From JAVBNT01 sp031551355 (GTDB lineage: Bacteria; Vulcanimicrobiota; CADAWZ01), in the NCBI GenBank assembly GCA_031551355.1, contig JAVBNT010000039.1, forward strand, positions 1 to 60,581: 60,581 nt of DNA, written 5' to 3'. Numbering within the stretch: the first letter of the stretch is position 1; the number at the start of each line of letters is the position of its first letter. The translations under genes were made by a program, and so were the position numbers. The notes beneath the pieces were generated by a model, which was given only the letters and a program-made list of their open reading frames with translations, searched no databases and had not been told where the DNA came from. This document shows positions 44,941 through 53,924 of this stretch, piece by piece.

Positions 44941-45423
44941 CTACTGCTCCTCAGACGGCACCGCAGAGCTGTTAAGATACTCCTCGCGAATCTTTTTTGT
45001 CTCAGGAAGCTCTGTATAGTCCAGGCGCGGAATATCCTTCCAAAGCTCCTCCAAATCGTAAAAAAGCCGGTAATTGGCGTCAACCTTATCCCTGTTAACC
45101 GGCCTTAGCCCGCGAGCGGCAAACTCCCTGTCCTGTTCCGCAAAAATATGTATAACGATTGAACCGTAATCAAGCAAAACCCAGAAACCGGAATCAACTC
45201 CCTGTATAAGTCTGCGGTGGGTTTCAACATTTTTAAATTGCGCATCAATGGCCATCGCAATCGCCCTGGTCTCAGTCTTTGACATTGCCGATGTTATAAT
45301 CACATAATCATACAAAACCGAACGGCCGCTAAAATCAATAACAACAACGTCCCTGCCTTTTTTTTCTTCGGCGATAACAGCAGCCGTTACCGCCATTTGT
45401 TTCGTATCCGAAAAATCTACCAT
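44941..45423 (-). CDS. rsfS: Ribosomal silencing factor RsfS
   Basis: 160 residues. Core motifs: DVVVIDFSGRSVLYDYVIIT, SKTETRAIAMAID, GFWVLLDYGSIVIHIF and the terminal FYDLEELW. The family binds ribosomal protein uL14 and blocks subunit joining in starvation. Between HIFAEQDRE (ending residue 100) and FYDLEELW (from 121) there is an insertion of about 20 residues (FAARGLRPVNRDKVDANYRL) that canonical RsfS lacks; there the two motifs join directly as REFYDLE. The tail after residue 130 is also longer than usual. It follows nadD by six bases. Confidence 0.92.
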   Translation of the reverse strand: MVDFSDTKQMAVTAAVIAEEKKGRDVVVIDFSGRSVLYDYVIITSAMSKTETRAIAMAIDAQFKNVETHRRLIQGVDSGFWVLLDYGSIVIHIFAEQDREFAARGLRPVNRDKVDANYRLFYDLEELWKDIPRLDYTELPETKKIREEYLNSSAVPSEEQ

Positions 45424-45429
45424 AATATT

Positions 45430-46035
45430 TTACCTGCTTCCATATAACCTATTTACAAAAATATAATCTAAAACCTCATCCGGGAGCATATACTTTACAG
45501 AATGTCCTTGCTGCAGCCGGAAGCGTATATCTGTTGACGAAACTTCAAATCCGGGAATCGGCAGATAATGAATTTTATCAGCATTTTCCACCCGACTTCT
45601 CTTGGCATAAAACGCATCCAAATCAAATCCTGGCCGGCCTACAGCGATAAAAGACTCCAGGCGCTCAAGAAGAGTTTCAAATCCATACCAGTCATAATTA
45701 ACAAAAGCATCTATACCGGTTATAAAAAAAAACTTATCATCAGGAGCATTCTTTTTCAATTCTCCGACCGTATCCACTGCATATGAAGGACCGGATCTGT
45801 CTATCTCCACTGAAGAAACCTTAAAAAAAGGATTCGAAGCAACGGCCAACTCAACCATTTTGAACCGGTGCAGGGAAGATCCCGACTTTTCAGGGGATTT
45901 TTTATGCGGAGGAGTTCCGTTGGGAATGAAAAAAACAAAATCCAAAGAAAAACAACTTAACGCTTCCTGAGCGGCAATTAAATGTCCGTAATGCACCGGA
46001 TTGAACGTTCCGCCCATTATGCCTATTTTTAACAT
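45430..46035 (-). CDS. nadD: Nicotinate-nucleotide adenylyltransferase
   Basis: 201 residues, normal length. The start LKIGIMGGTFNPVHYGHLIA holds the nucleotidyltransferase GGTFNPxHxGH motif. PNGTPPHKK and the C-terminal VSSTDIRFRLQQG (the ISSTxIR motif) complete the signature. It converts nicotinate mononucleotide to deamido-NAD. The nadD-rsfS pairing is a common bacterial arrangement. Confidence 0.96.
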   Translation of the reverse strand: MLKIGIMGGTFNPVHYGHLIAAQEALSCFSLDFVFFIPNGTPPHKKSPEKSGSSLHRFKMVELAVASNPFFKVSSVEIDRSGPSYAVDTVGELKKNAPDDKFFFITGIDAFVNYDWYGFETLLERLESFIAVGRPGFDLDAFYAKRSRVENADKIHYLPIPGFEVSSTDIRFRLQQGHSVKYMLPDEVLDYIFVNRLYGSR

Positions 46036-46178
46036 ATAAAAATATTCGCTTTTTAAGAATAAAATATTCAGTTAAAGAATACTTTTTTTCAACAAAACAG
46101 ATAATATTCCTGCAGGAAGTCTTAATACCTTGTCTAATTAAAAAAAGCCCGTACTAGAAAAAATACAATTATGTAAAA

Positions 46179-48314
46179 ATGAAAAAATATGTTTCCCGGA
46201 AAGAACAAAAAAGCATTATACATCTGTCCTTTAATTTTTTTGCAAGGATAGCGTTGCTATTGATTTACATGATAATAATGCCGCCGGACATCAAGGCGGC
46301 AGAAGAAACCGCAGTTCCCGACAATGCGAAAATAACGGCGGAAACCGTTACGTATGAGGGAAATAAGGCGACCGCAAAAGGAAATGCGGAAATAACCCAC
46401 AAAGGAACTGTCATAAAAGCAGATCAGATTGTATATGATTACGCAAACAGAAGCATCCTGGCGAACGGAAATGTGGAAGTCACCCAAAAAAACAGTAAAC
46501 TTTATGCAGATCAGGGCTTTTATAATTTAGAATCGGAGGCTGCCGAACTCTATAACGCTCACGGATATACAAGCGATATAGAGCAGGAAAACAAAAAAAT
46601 AGACGGCAAACTTTATTTCTGGGGTGAAAGCATAAAAAAAGACTCCAAGTCAATAATAATAAACAAAGGTATTTTTACAACCTGTGACTGTCCCAAACCG
46701 CAGCTACACTATCATATATACTGTGATACGGCAGAAATAATCCCCAACGACAAAATTATTGCCAGAAGATCAAAACTAAAGCTAAAACAAAAAACAATAT
46801 TGAATTACAACAGAATGGAACTCTCGCTGAAAAAAGGACGTCAGCAGCAGGAGCTGTTTCCCAAAATAGGAACAAATTCCAATGACGGATGGTATATAAA
46901 AAAAGGGTTTGTTTTTGATTTAATGGGCTCGACGGCAAAGGGCACACTTGACTGGTATCAAAAAACCGGTTTCGGCGGAGGACTGGATTATCCATATTCG
47001 TTTGACGACGGCAAAGGTTGGGGCCGCCTGACCTGGTATAACCTGACGCCATCGGCAAACGCCCTTGTAAGAGAAGATCTTACCAATAATCTTTCAGTCC
47101 AGACAATAGGAAAAAAAGAGTTTTTTAATCACACTCATTACAATTTCACAAAAAATTTCTACGGCGGATTTTCTCTCGGTTCCTACGACTACACGTATCC
47201 CAAAACCGGCAGCAGCAGCTGGAGCAATGATTCCTTCTATTTCGGACAAAGCGACAGAAATCAGGTATACCACTATTCACAGGCAACGACTGATTATAAT
47301 ACATATAGCTACAACACCAAAAAATTCGATTATGCACACAGGCTGGGAGATAATTGGCTGATAAGAACCGGAGGATACTACAGCGGCTATGCGGGAAATT
47401 CTCCATCGAACAATTCCGTGTGGCGGTATTATTCAAACATGGAATATTCAAATAATTATCTTGATGCAGTACTTGCCTACAAAAGAACAACGAACGATTC
47501 CATTTATTACCTCGACAGAATACCGGAAATAAGCCTGTCAACGAAACAGCTGTCTCTTTTCAATGTGCCGGTAAAAGCCGCCGTAAGCGCCGGTAAATAT
47601 CTTGAAAACCCTACCGGACTGAATATGAGCAGGGGAAGTATGTATCTCGGCATAGAGCCTTCGAGCTATCAGCTTGGAGACTCAGGAACGTTCAACATTG
47701 CCGGGGGAGTCAAACAGACATTCTGCGATGACGGCAGCGGACAATATATCATCAGCGGCGAGACGGGATTTTACCAGAAAGTAACTAATTTTGCCGCCGT
47801 AAAAGCTAATTACTTCTATCAGCGTCCATACGGATATTCTCCTTTTATCGACGACTTTACCCCCACCTACAACAATCTTGCCGCCGGAGTGGAATTTTTT
47901 AACGGTGACAAATGGAAGTTTAGTCTTGTCGGAGGGTATGATTACCACTTTGATTCCAAAATGAGCATGATCGGTGTACTGGAAATGAAGCCTTCGGAAA
48001 AGTTTAACTGGACTCTTGGGGCAAACTACAATATCGACAGTCATAATATACCCAACGTAACTTCTCAGCTTAGCTGGGATCTCGGCAACAAAATAAAACT
48101 GGAACACTGGGCTTTATACGATACCCTTAACAACAGATTTACCTATCAGGATATCGGGCTGTCAAAAGAAACACATGATTTTTTCGGCAAACTGATATAC
48201 AGAAGCCAGCAAAAAGAAATATGGCTGCAGTTTTACCTGAAAGCATTCCCCGAGGCCCCGGTTTACATCAACCCGAGTCCGGAAAGATCGATCGCCAGAC
48301 CAAGAGGATTCTAG
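46179..48314 (+). CDS. lptD: LptD-like outer-membrane LPS assembly protein
   Basis: 711 residues. An N-terminal hydrophobic segment (about 22-38) acts as signal peptide. A periplasmic OstA domain of the LptA/LptD jellyroll type follows (KITAETVTYEGNKATAKGNA, ADQIVYDYANRSILANGNVE, YADQGFYNLESEAAELYNAH). From about residue 220 to the end there is a long Tyr/Gly/Asn-rich amphipathic beta region consistent with a barrel, ending in a terminal Phe as outer-membrane proteins often do. In LptD the barrel inserts LPS into the outer leaflet. It is shorter than the E. coli protein (~784). Start codon context is weak. Confidence 0.85.
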   Translation: MKKYVSRKEQKSIIHLSFNFFARIALLLIYMIIMPPDIKAAEETAVPDNAKITAETVTYEGNKATAKGNAEITHKGTVIKADQIVYDYANRSILANGNVEVTQKNSKLYADQGFYNLESEAAELYNAHGYTSDIEQENKKIDGKLYFWGESIKKDSKSIIINKGIFTTCDCPKPQLHYHIYCDTAEIIPNDKIIARRSKLKLKQKTILNYNRMELSLKKGRQQQELFPKIGTNSNDGWYIKKGFVFDLMGSTAKGTLDWYQKTGFGGGLDYPYSFDDGKGWGRLTWYNLTPSANALVREDLTNNLSVQTIGKKEFFNHTHYNFTKNFYGGFSLGSYDYTYPKTGSSSWSNDSFYFGQSDRNQVYHYSQATTDYNTYSYNTKKFDYAHRLGDNWLIRTGGYYSGYAGNSPSNNSVWRYYSNMEYSNNYLDAVLAYKRTTNDSIYYLDRIPEISLSTKQLSLFNVPVKAAVSAGKYLENPTGLNMSRGSMYLGIEPSSYQLGDSGTFNIAGGVKQTFCDDGSGQYIISGETGFYQKVTNFAAVKANYFYQRPYGYSPFIDDFTPTYNNLAAGVEFFNGDKWKFSLVGGYDYHFDSKMSMIGVLEMKPSEKFNWTLGANYNIDSHNIPNVTSQLSWDLGNKIKLEHWALYDTLNNRFTYQDIGLSKETHDFFGKLIYRSQQKEIWLQFYLKAFPEAPVYINPSPERSIARPRGF

Positions 48315-48591
48315 ACGCGCAGTTGTCGTTGTCTGTTAGCAGTTTTCGGAGAAGAAGATGGATTCTCTGAAATATACGCTACCCCGCCCTGTCTGTCGAC
48401 AGACAAAGAAGGGCGAAATGGGTATTTATATGTTCAATCCTTAGGGCGCAAGGGGCGAGGGAGAAAACTATTTATCTACAAACAGAAATACCTTAAAAAA
48501 GTAAATGCGGCTAAATTGATGGAGATACTAAAGCAAATTACAGCACCACGAGTGAGGCGTAGTCAACTCACTGTCATTAAGTTAAGAGAAA

Positions 48592-48672
48592 AGGGTTTCT
48601 CACAGAGAAGAGGAGAACACAGAGAGTTTCCCTGGTATTATTCTCCGTGGCCTCTGTGCCCTCTGTGAGGGA
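48592..48672 (+). repeat. CACAGAG-type dispersed repeat, copy 1
   Basis: About 80 bases with CTCACAGAGAAGAGGAGAAC, ACAGAGAGTTT and CCTCTGTG blocks. An inverted copy is at 60290-60370, and a degenerate fragment (CTCTGTGAACTCCGTGCCC) near 1105-1130. It has internal inverted symmetry (CACAGAG/CTCTGTG). Confidence 0.65.
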
Positions 48673-48750
48673 CATATAGGAACTCAATGTCATTAAGTTA
48701 AGAAAAATCATTCTTGAATCGTGATAAAAATTATGTGATTAATTAGCCCC

Positions 48751-48832
48751 CGTCATTGCGAGCCTGTAAGGCGTGGCAATCCAGGCATTTGTTTTTCTGG
48801 ATTGCTTCGTCGGTAGCCTCCTCGCAATGACG
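48751..48832. repeat. Palindromic GTCATTGCGAG repeat
   Basis: CGTCATTGCGAG at the left end is the exact reverse complement of CTCGCAATGACG at the right end, and the inner arms (GGCAATCCAG / CTGGATTGC) pair as well. Repeats of this GTCATTGCGAG type are known as dispersed hairpins in a range of bacteria. Confidence 0.75.
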
Positions 48833-48975
48833 AAAATGGCAAAAATGGAGATTTAAAACCTTAACTTAATGACATTGAGTCAACTACGCCGGAATGAGGG
48901 TGCTGGAATTTGATGACGTAGATTCAAAATCACCTTTAAAAACATAAAAGTGTGAAAATGAGCGGAGAGGTTAGG

Positions 48976-49039
48976 GCAAAACGGATGGCGACGAACGGAG
49001 CGTAGCCGAGACTACGTGGAGTGAGTAAAATCCGCTTTG
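48976..49039. repeat. CGTAG hairpin repeat, copy 1
   Basis: Outer arms AAACGGAT and ATCCGCTTT and an inner GAGCGTAG/CTACG stem. A relative is at 60507-60567. It lies 33 bases beyond the stop of the minus-strand lipoprotein gene and could act as its terminator. Confidence 0.6.
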
Positions 49040-49071
49040 ACGACGCATATCCGCTTATTTGCACACTTTTA

Positions 49072-49737
49072 CTAATAGGTGAAGATGCGGAAGCTCGTTA
49101 TATCCACATTATCATACGGAGTATTTGAACTTATATTTGACGATTCACAATCACCGATTCTGTCGTTCGGATAACCGGCGGGCAAAAGGGAGCCTATAGG
49201 CCCTTTTGTCTTATCTACGGCAATGGTGTAAAGCGTGCTGGACGACAAATCCGGCCCCATACAGTCTATAAAACGTCCCAACTCTCCCCCATTGGTATTG
49301 GTTATTAAAGCCTGGGCGGTAAACAAATTGGGAATATAATTGTTGAAGACAACTGAGTTGTTATCTACAGGAAAAGTATAAGTTATTGTCGATCCGTCCT
49401 CGGAAACAGACGCATAGATATCCAATTCGGTTATATATGTCAGAATTTGATCCGTAGGGTTTGCCTTATGGTACCATATAAACGTTGAAGGCTGCATTTC
49501 CGAAGGATGATAAAATCTTATGACATCCGTAAAAGTAGACACATCGTCCACCTGAATTTTTGTGCTCTCACTGTTCAAAAGAATACAGTAATAGGCGTCT
49601 CCTTTTAACTGACCTTTTACCGAAAGCGTAAAGGAAATATATTTTCCCTTGGAATCGGTGACGGTTGTTCCTTCACTCGCGCAGGAGGTAAGGAAAATAA
49701 AGGTAATTAGTATAAAATACAAACAATATTTTTTCAT
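49072..49737 (-). CDS. Lipoprotein, unknown function
   Basis: 221 residues from ATG 49737 (GGGAG upstream). A longer in-frame start at 49866 would run across the lnt gene and is rejected. Signal peptide MKKYCLYFILITFIFLTSC with lipobox Cys19. The mature part is beta-rich and Ser/Thr/Asn-rich, with SFTLSVKGQLKG-like strands and no recognised domain. Divergent from lnt with only 17 bases between starts, so promoters must overlap the coding starts. Confidence 0.75.
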   Translation of the reverse strand: MKKYCLYFILITFIFLTSCASEGTTVTDSKGKYISFTLSVKGQLKGDAYYCILLNSESTKIQVDDVSTFTDVIRFYHPSEMQPSTFIWYHKANPTDQILTYITELDIYASVSEDGSTITYTFPVDNNSVVFNNYIPNLFTAQALITNTNGGELGRFIDCMGPDLSSSTLYTIAVDKTKGPIGSLLPAGYPNDRIGDCESSNISSNTPYDNVDITSFRIFTY

Positions 49738-49754
49738 AAAAGAGCTCCCGAACA

Positions 49755-51278
49755 ATGGATAAAAAGAAACTTTTAAACCTACTTCTTGCTTGTCTTTCCG
49801 GATTCCTTCTGGCCGTTTCCACGCAGGAACACAATCTGACGCCCATTGCCTGGGTTGCTTTAGCACCGCTGTTTTATGCCGTAAAAAACAGCAATTTCAA
49901 GCAAAGCATCCTTTGCTCTTTATGCGCAGGAATCTTATACAATCTAAAATTACACCTGTGGGCAAATGTATTTGGAGCAGAAGTGTGGATTGCGATGGCT
50001 CTTGTGCAAACAACTTACTTTATATTTTGGGGAGCCTCATTAAACCTGATAATCAAAAAAATAAAATTAAGCGATCATCAGATACTCATATTCATTCCGT
50101 TGTGGTGGGTTGTATTTGACACCATCAGGGGAAGCGGACCGATCGGAGTAAATTGGGGATGCATTGCATATACCCAATATAAATTTCTGCCGCTTCTGCA
50201 GATAACGCCGATAACCGGAATTTACGGTCCCCTGTTTTTGATGGCTTACTGCAGCAGTATCGTCTTCTGCATTAGCGAATGGATTACGGAAAATAAATAT
50301 GAATTTAAAAAGCTCCCGGCTTATATAAAAACACACACACTGATTTTCATAATTATTTTGAGCGGTGTTGTTTTATACGGCCAGTCGGTAATAAACAGAG
50401 ACAAACATTTAAGCGGTGACAAAATAAAAGTTGCTCTGCTTCAGCCCTCAATTGATATGCTTATAAAAACGGATTCTTCAAAAACCATGGATATCGTAGA
50501 GACCATGAAAGAAATGACTCTGGAAGCAGCAGAACTAAAACCGGATATAATCTTTTGGCCGGAAACGTCATTCCCGGCACTGCTACCGGAATCTAAAGAT
50601 GCAGTGTCATATTTATCCAAACTGTCACAAATCTGCGGAACCGATATGGTTGTAGGTGCGCCTCAAAGACTTGCCGACAAAAGTCTGCAGAACAGCGCCT
50701 TTCATTTTAATTCTCAGGGAGAGCTGCTCGGCTCATACAGCAAAAGAAAACTCGTTCCCTTCGGCGAATTCCTGCCGCTGCCGTCTTTTGCCAAAAAATG
50801 GGCCGTATTCAGGCGGGTTCAAAATTTTAAACCAGGCACGGAAGCGTCATCATTCAAAGTAAAAAATATCCGCTTCGGCACAATCATCTGCTTTGAATCT
50901 GATTTTCCGGAGTGCTCCGCACAGGAAGTAAATAACGGCGCAAGATTCATCTCAGTGATTACAAATGACGGATGGTTTGAAAATTATCCCGCCGCCAAAC
51001 ACCATATAAGCTGGGATGTGTTCCGTGCCGCGGAAAATCATGTAAATTTGGTTCAGGCCGCCAACAGCGGCATAAGCGCGGTTATTGACTATAATGGAAA
51101 GATTCTCGAGAAAAAAGAACTGTTTGAAAAAGGAATCATCTGCAGAGAGCTAAACCTCCTCACTTCGGGGACATTTTACAGCAAATACGGCAATATATTC
51201 CTTTATCTGCTTTATTTCACGGCTTTGCTGGTAATCATATCGGCAATATCATGCAGGAAAAAAAGGATATTTAAGTAA
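49755..51278 (+). CDS. lnt: Apolipoprotein N-acyltransferase
   Basis: 507 residues. An N-terminal block of about six membrane segments is followed by a CN-hydrolase domain with the catalytic triad visible: Glu in FWPETSFPAL, Lys in SKRKLVPFGEFLP and Cys in IICFESDFPE. A last membrane segment closes the protein. It adds the third acyl chain to lipoproteins at the inner membrane, which suits the lipoprotein genes in this window and a diderm envelope. The ribosome binding site is weak. Confidence 0.95.
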   Translation: MDKKKLLNLLLACLSGFLLAVSTQEHNLTPIAWVALAPLFYAVKNSNFKQSILCSLCAGILYNLKLHLWANVFGAEVWIAMALVQTTYFIFWGASLNLIIKKIKLSDHQILIFIPLWWVVFDTIRGSGPIGVNWGCIAYTQYKFLPLLQITPITGIYGPLFLMAYCSSIVFCISEWITENKYEFKKLPAYIKTHTLIFIIILSGVVLYGQSVINRDKHLSGDKIKVALLQPSIDMLIKTDSSKTMDIVETMKEMTLEAAELKPDIIFWPETSFPALLPESKDAVSYLSKLSQICGTDMVVGAPQRLADKSLQNSAFHFNSQGELLGSYSKRKLVPFGEFLPLPSFAKKWAVFRRVQNFKPGTEASSFKVKNIRFGTIICFESDFPECSAQEVNNGARFISVITNDGWFENYPAAKHHISWDVFRAAENHVNLVQAANSGISAVIDYNGKILEKKELFEKGIICRELNLLTSGTFYSKYGNIFLYLLYFTALLVIISAISCRKKRIFK

Positions 51279-51325
51279 ATATAAAAGTTCTTCAAAAATA
51301 TATATTCGGACAGCAGGACACAATT

Positions 51326-52105
51326 ATGAGCAGAAACGTGTATATAAAAATATTCTTAACCTTTATATTTACATTCTTTTTTCTGCCGTCAGAATATACA
51401 ACCAAAGCCCAACCGGCAAAAAATGCGGACGAATCGTCACAAATAAAAATAAGTGCCGACAGACTGATTTATGATGATAAAACTATGCAGGCCAGGCTGA
51501 TAAACAATGTAAAAATAGTTAATGAAGATGTCACCGTCACTGCTAAAAATGCACTTTTCAACGGCAAAACCAAAACGGCATACCTTACCGGGGGGGTAAA
51601 AATCGTCAAAGAAGGCTCTACATTGACCGGTGATAAAATGGACGTCTTCTATAACGAAAAAAAAGCTTTTGTATATGAAAATGTAAGAGCAATAACATAT
51701 CAGGGTTCAGACAAAAAGTCAAAAGATGAACCAACGATACTGACCTGTAAAAAAGCAGACTTTTTTTGGGAAAATAATGATGTTTTTGCACGGCAAAACG
51801 TTAAAATAACTAAAGGTGACAAACGGGCCTTTGCAGACGAAGGACATTACTCACAGGAATTACAGACCATAAACTTAACCGGAAATGTCAGGTTCGAGCA
51901 GGGCCCCAAAAACTGGATGAGTGCTCCACAGGCTATTTTCGATCTTAAGGCCGAAACTTTTTTAGCTAAAGGCGGGGTTGAGGCCGAAATAGAAGTGGAA
52001 AAAGAAAAAAAGCAAAAAGAACCGATAAAAAACGAACGTATCATATCACCGCAGGTTCTTCCCGAACAGGAAGACATAATGATACAAAGCGATCAGGAGG
52101 AATAA
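51326..52105 (+). CDS. LptA/OstA-like periplasmic protein
   Basis: 259 residues with a signal peptide (about 8-29). The OstA-type strand repeats are clear: KISADRLIYDDKTMQARLIN, DVTVTAKNALFNGKTKTAYL, GSTLTGDKMDVFYNEKKAFV, ADEGHYSQELQTINLTGNVR. The C-terminus is Lys/Glu-rich and charged. It likely forms the periplasmic bridge for LPS or a related lipid, together with the LptD-like protein at 46179. It lies 47 bases after lnt and one base before the next gene. Confidence 0.85.
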   Translation: MSRNVYIKIFLTFIFTFFFLPSEYTTKAQPAKNADESSQIKISADRLIYDDKTMQARLINNVKIVNEDVTVTAKNALFNGKTKTAYLTGGVKIVKEGSTLTGDKMDVFYNEKKAFVYENVRAITYQGSDKKSKDEPTILTCKKADFFWENNDVFARQNVKITKGDKRAFADEGHYSQELQTINLTGNVRFEQGPKNWMSAPQAIFDLKAETFLAKGGVEAEIEVEKEKKQKEPIKNERIISPQVLPEQEDIMIQSDQEE

Positions 52106-52106
52106 T

Positions 52107-53924
52107 TTGAAAAGAAGTTTTTACCTAATCTTGTTTATTATACCGCTGTTTTTTTGCCCGACAATTTGCCGGGCATCACAAACAGATCTAAACTTTTCCT
52201 ACATAAACTCAAAAAGAGCAAATGCAGGGGAAAAAACCGTATGGTGGCAATCGGAGTCATCAAAAAAATCGGCGACATCGGACATCAACCGCCTGTCCCT
52301 GCTGTTGGGAGAGTCCATAAATAAAGGACTGAACAAAAAAGAAGATTACGCGCACAGCGTTAATTTTATAATATCCGCCTATGACGGCAACGGCAATTTT
52401 AAAAAAGAGGCGGCGGATAGCGGCAATTTTACCGATGAGGAGCTATCGCCGACGGAATGTGCATATTCATTCTGGGCCCTTGCAAGGGCCTGCAAAACAG
52501 CAGATGCCGATCTTCAGGCAAAAGCGGCAAATATTGTTGAACAGATCATAAAAATAAAACTCGAAAGCTGCCTGCCCCTTTACGAAAAAAAAGAACTCAC
52601 GGACGTGAACGGCGTCAAAGCGCCGACCTGGTTTATAGAATCCAGAAGTGATGTAAGTTCCATCTATGTCCTTGGATTAGTAGAATATCATCATGCAACA
52701 AAATCTCAAAAAGCAGCGGCTTTGATAAACGCGCTTTGTGACGGTATAAAGATATTTTCAGATAACAAATACTATGAATTTCCCTACTGCGCCCATTATG
52801 AAAGTGTAGAAAATCCATACCTGTGGACACTTTCAAACAACAGACAAATGGCGGCACTGGCTTTAGGCGGAAAACTTCTCGGCAACAAAGAGTTCATCAC
52901 CTCCGCAGAAGACGAAGCAAACAATCTGTATGCCTATTTGCTTTCCTCATACGGTTCAATCTCCGGTCTGGCCCCTTCACCGGTAATATTCCCCCAGGTT
53001 CCTGAAGCGGCTCAGGTTATGACTGAAAACCTGATTACACTGGCAAATGTAACCGAAAAGGAACAATATTATATACTGGCGGGAATCTCCGCCTCATGGT
53101 TTTTTGGCGGTAACGCCATTTCACAGACAATATATAAAAGCGAAACCGGTTCATGCTCCATCAGCATTAACGAAAAAGGAGCGGCACAAGAAACATCGCT
53201 TTACGCTTCAGTAGAGGCTCTCTCGGCACTTGTATCTATATACAACACCGTTGCCTGGGATTACCGGCATTTAAAACAAAAAAAACAGCCTCATTGTTTT
53301 ATCGTTCTTCAAGCCGAAGACGGTAAAGCGGTAAGAAAAGATTATGAGATTGAGCCTATCGACTACCCCGGAGGGACAACCGGAAATATCGTTGCCATAA
53401 AAAGGGAAAATTCATTTTGGATACGCTTTACCATTGATGAGCCTAATGATTATTCGTTCCATCTCGTATATCTGAAGCAATACGGCTTTGCAACCGGCAC
53501 GTCAATCCTGATGCGAATCGACGGCGACAAAATATACTCGGTTCCGCTCGGCGGCTCTACATCCGGTACATATATGATAATGCAGGAAGTTCTCGAACCA
53601 CGAGCACTTCTGCCGGGACTTCACAGCATGGGAATAAAATTCAGCGGGCTTTTGCTGGGAAAAGCTGCAAAACTTGACTGCGTTGTTCTGCAGCCCCTGT
53701 TCCAAAGAAGGGTCTTTACACAACCTTCCGGCAAAGAAATTGCCATTGTAAAAAGTTTTCATAACGAATCAAGTCCGTTCAACACAGAAATACTTAGCAA
53801 TGACGAATTTGCTCCGATATCATATATAATATCAAATAATATTACAAAAAACAGAATAAATTCCCATGAAATAAAAATACCGGCACACGGTTACGCAATA
53901 ATAGAAGGACAGGGTAAAAAATAG
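52107..53924 (+). CDS. Exported alpha/alpha-toroid (glycosidase-like) protein
   Basis: 605 residues from a TTG start with AGGAGGAAT upstream. Signal peptide (FYLILFIIPLFFCPTICRAS). Residues 60-400 are helical in pairs (ECAYSFWALARACKTADADL, SIYVLGLVEYHHATKSQKAA, RQMAALALGGKLLG), like six-hairpin (alpha/alpha)6 glycosidase or lyase folds. The C-terminal ~200 residues are beta-sandwich-like. No catalytic residues can be assigned with confidence. Its place after the LptA-like gene suggests a role in envelope glycan handling; inference. Confidence 0.65.
   Translation: MKRSFYLILFIIPLFFCPTICRASQTDLNFSYINSKRANAGEKTVWWQSESSKKSATSDINRLSLLLGESINKGLNKKEDYAHSVNFIISAYDGNGNFKKEAADSGNFTDEELSPTECAYSFWALARACKTADADLQAKAANIVEQIIKIKLESCLPLYEKKELTDVNGVKAPTWFIESRSDVSSIYVLGLVEYHHATKSQKAAALINALCDGIKIFSDNKYYEFPYCAHYESVENPYLWTLSNNRQMAALALGGKLLGNKEFITSAEDEANNLYAYLLSSYGSISGLAPSPVIFPQVPEAAQVMTENLITLANVTEKEQYYILAGISASWFFGGNAISQTIYKSETGSCSISINEKGAAQETSLYASVEALSALVSIYNTVAWDYRHLKQKKQPHCFIVLQAEDGKAVRKDYEIEPIDYPGGTTGNIVAIKRENSFWIRFTIDEPNDYSFHLVYLKQYGFATGTSILMRIDGDKIYSVPLGGSTSGTYMIMQEVLEPRALLPGLHSMGIKFSGLLLGKAAKLDCVVLQPLFQRRVFTQPSGKEIAIVKSFHNESSPFNTEILSNDEFAPISYIISNNITKNRINSHEIKIPAHGYAIIEGQGKK

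Larger units (their letters stand above)
48532..48915. repeat. ~380-bp element flanked by ~55-bp inverted repeats
   Basis: The left arm (48532-48587) contains AAATTACAGCACC, GGCGTAGTCAACTCA and TGTCATTAAGTTAAG. The right arm (48860-48915) holds the inverted counterparts CTTAACTTAATGACA, TGAGTCAACTACGCC and GGTGCTGGAATTT. A third direct copy of the ACTCAATGTCATTAAGTTAAG block lies inside at 48681-48702. The two other repeats sit between the arms, so this looks like nested insertions of non-coding elements. Confidence 0.65.
48315..49071. other. Repeat-rich intergenic stretch
   Basis: 757 bases with no gene. It contains a large inverted repeat (48532-48587 with 48860-48915), a CACAGAG-type repeat (48592-48672), a GTCATTGCGAG palindrome (48751-48832) and a CGTAG hairpin (48976-49039), each listed separately. 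Confidence 0.75.

Noticed and set aside
47146..47541. Minus-strand open frame of 131 codons inside lptD
   Set aside because: It is antisense to the barrel region, with Cys/Asn-rich translation typical of shadow frames.
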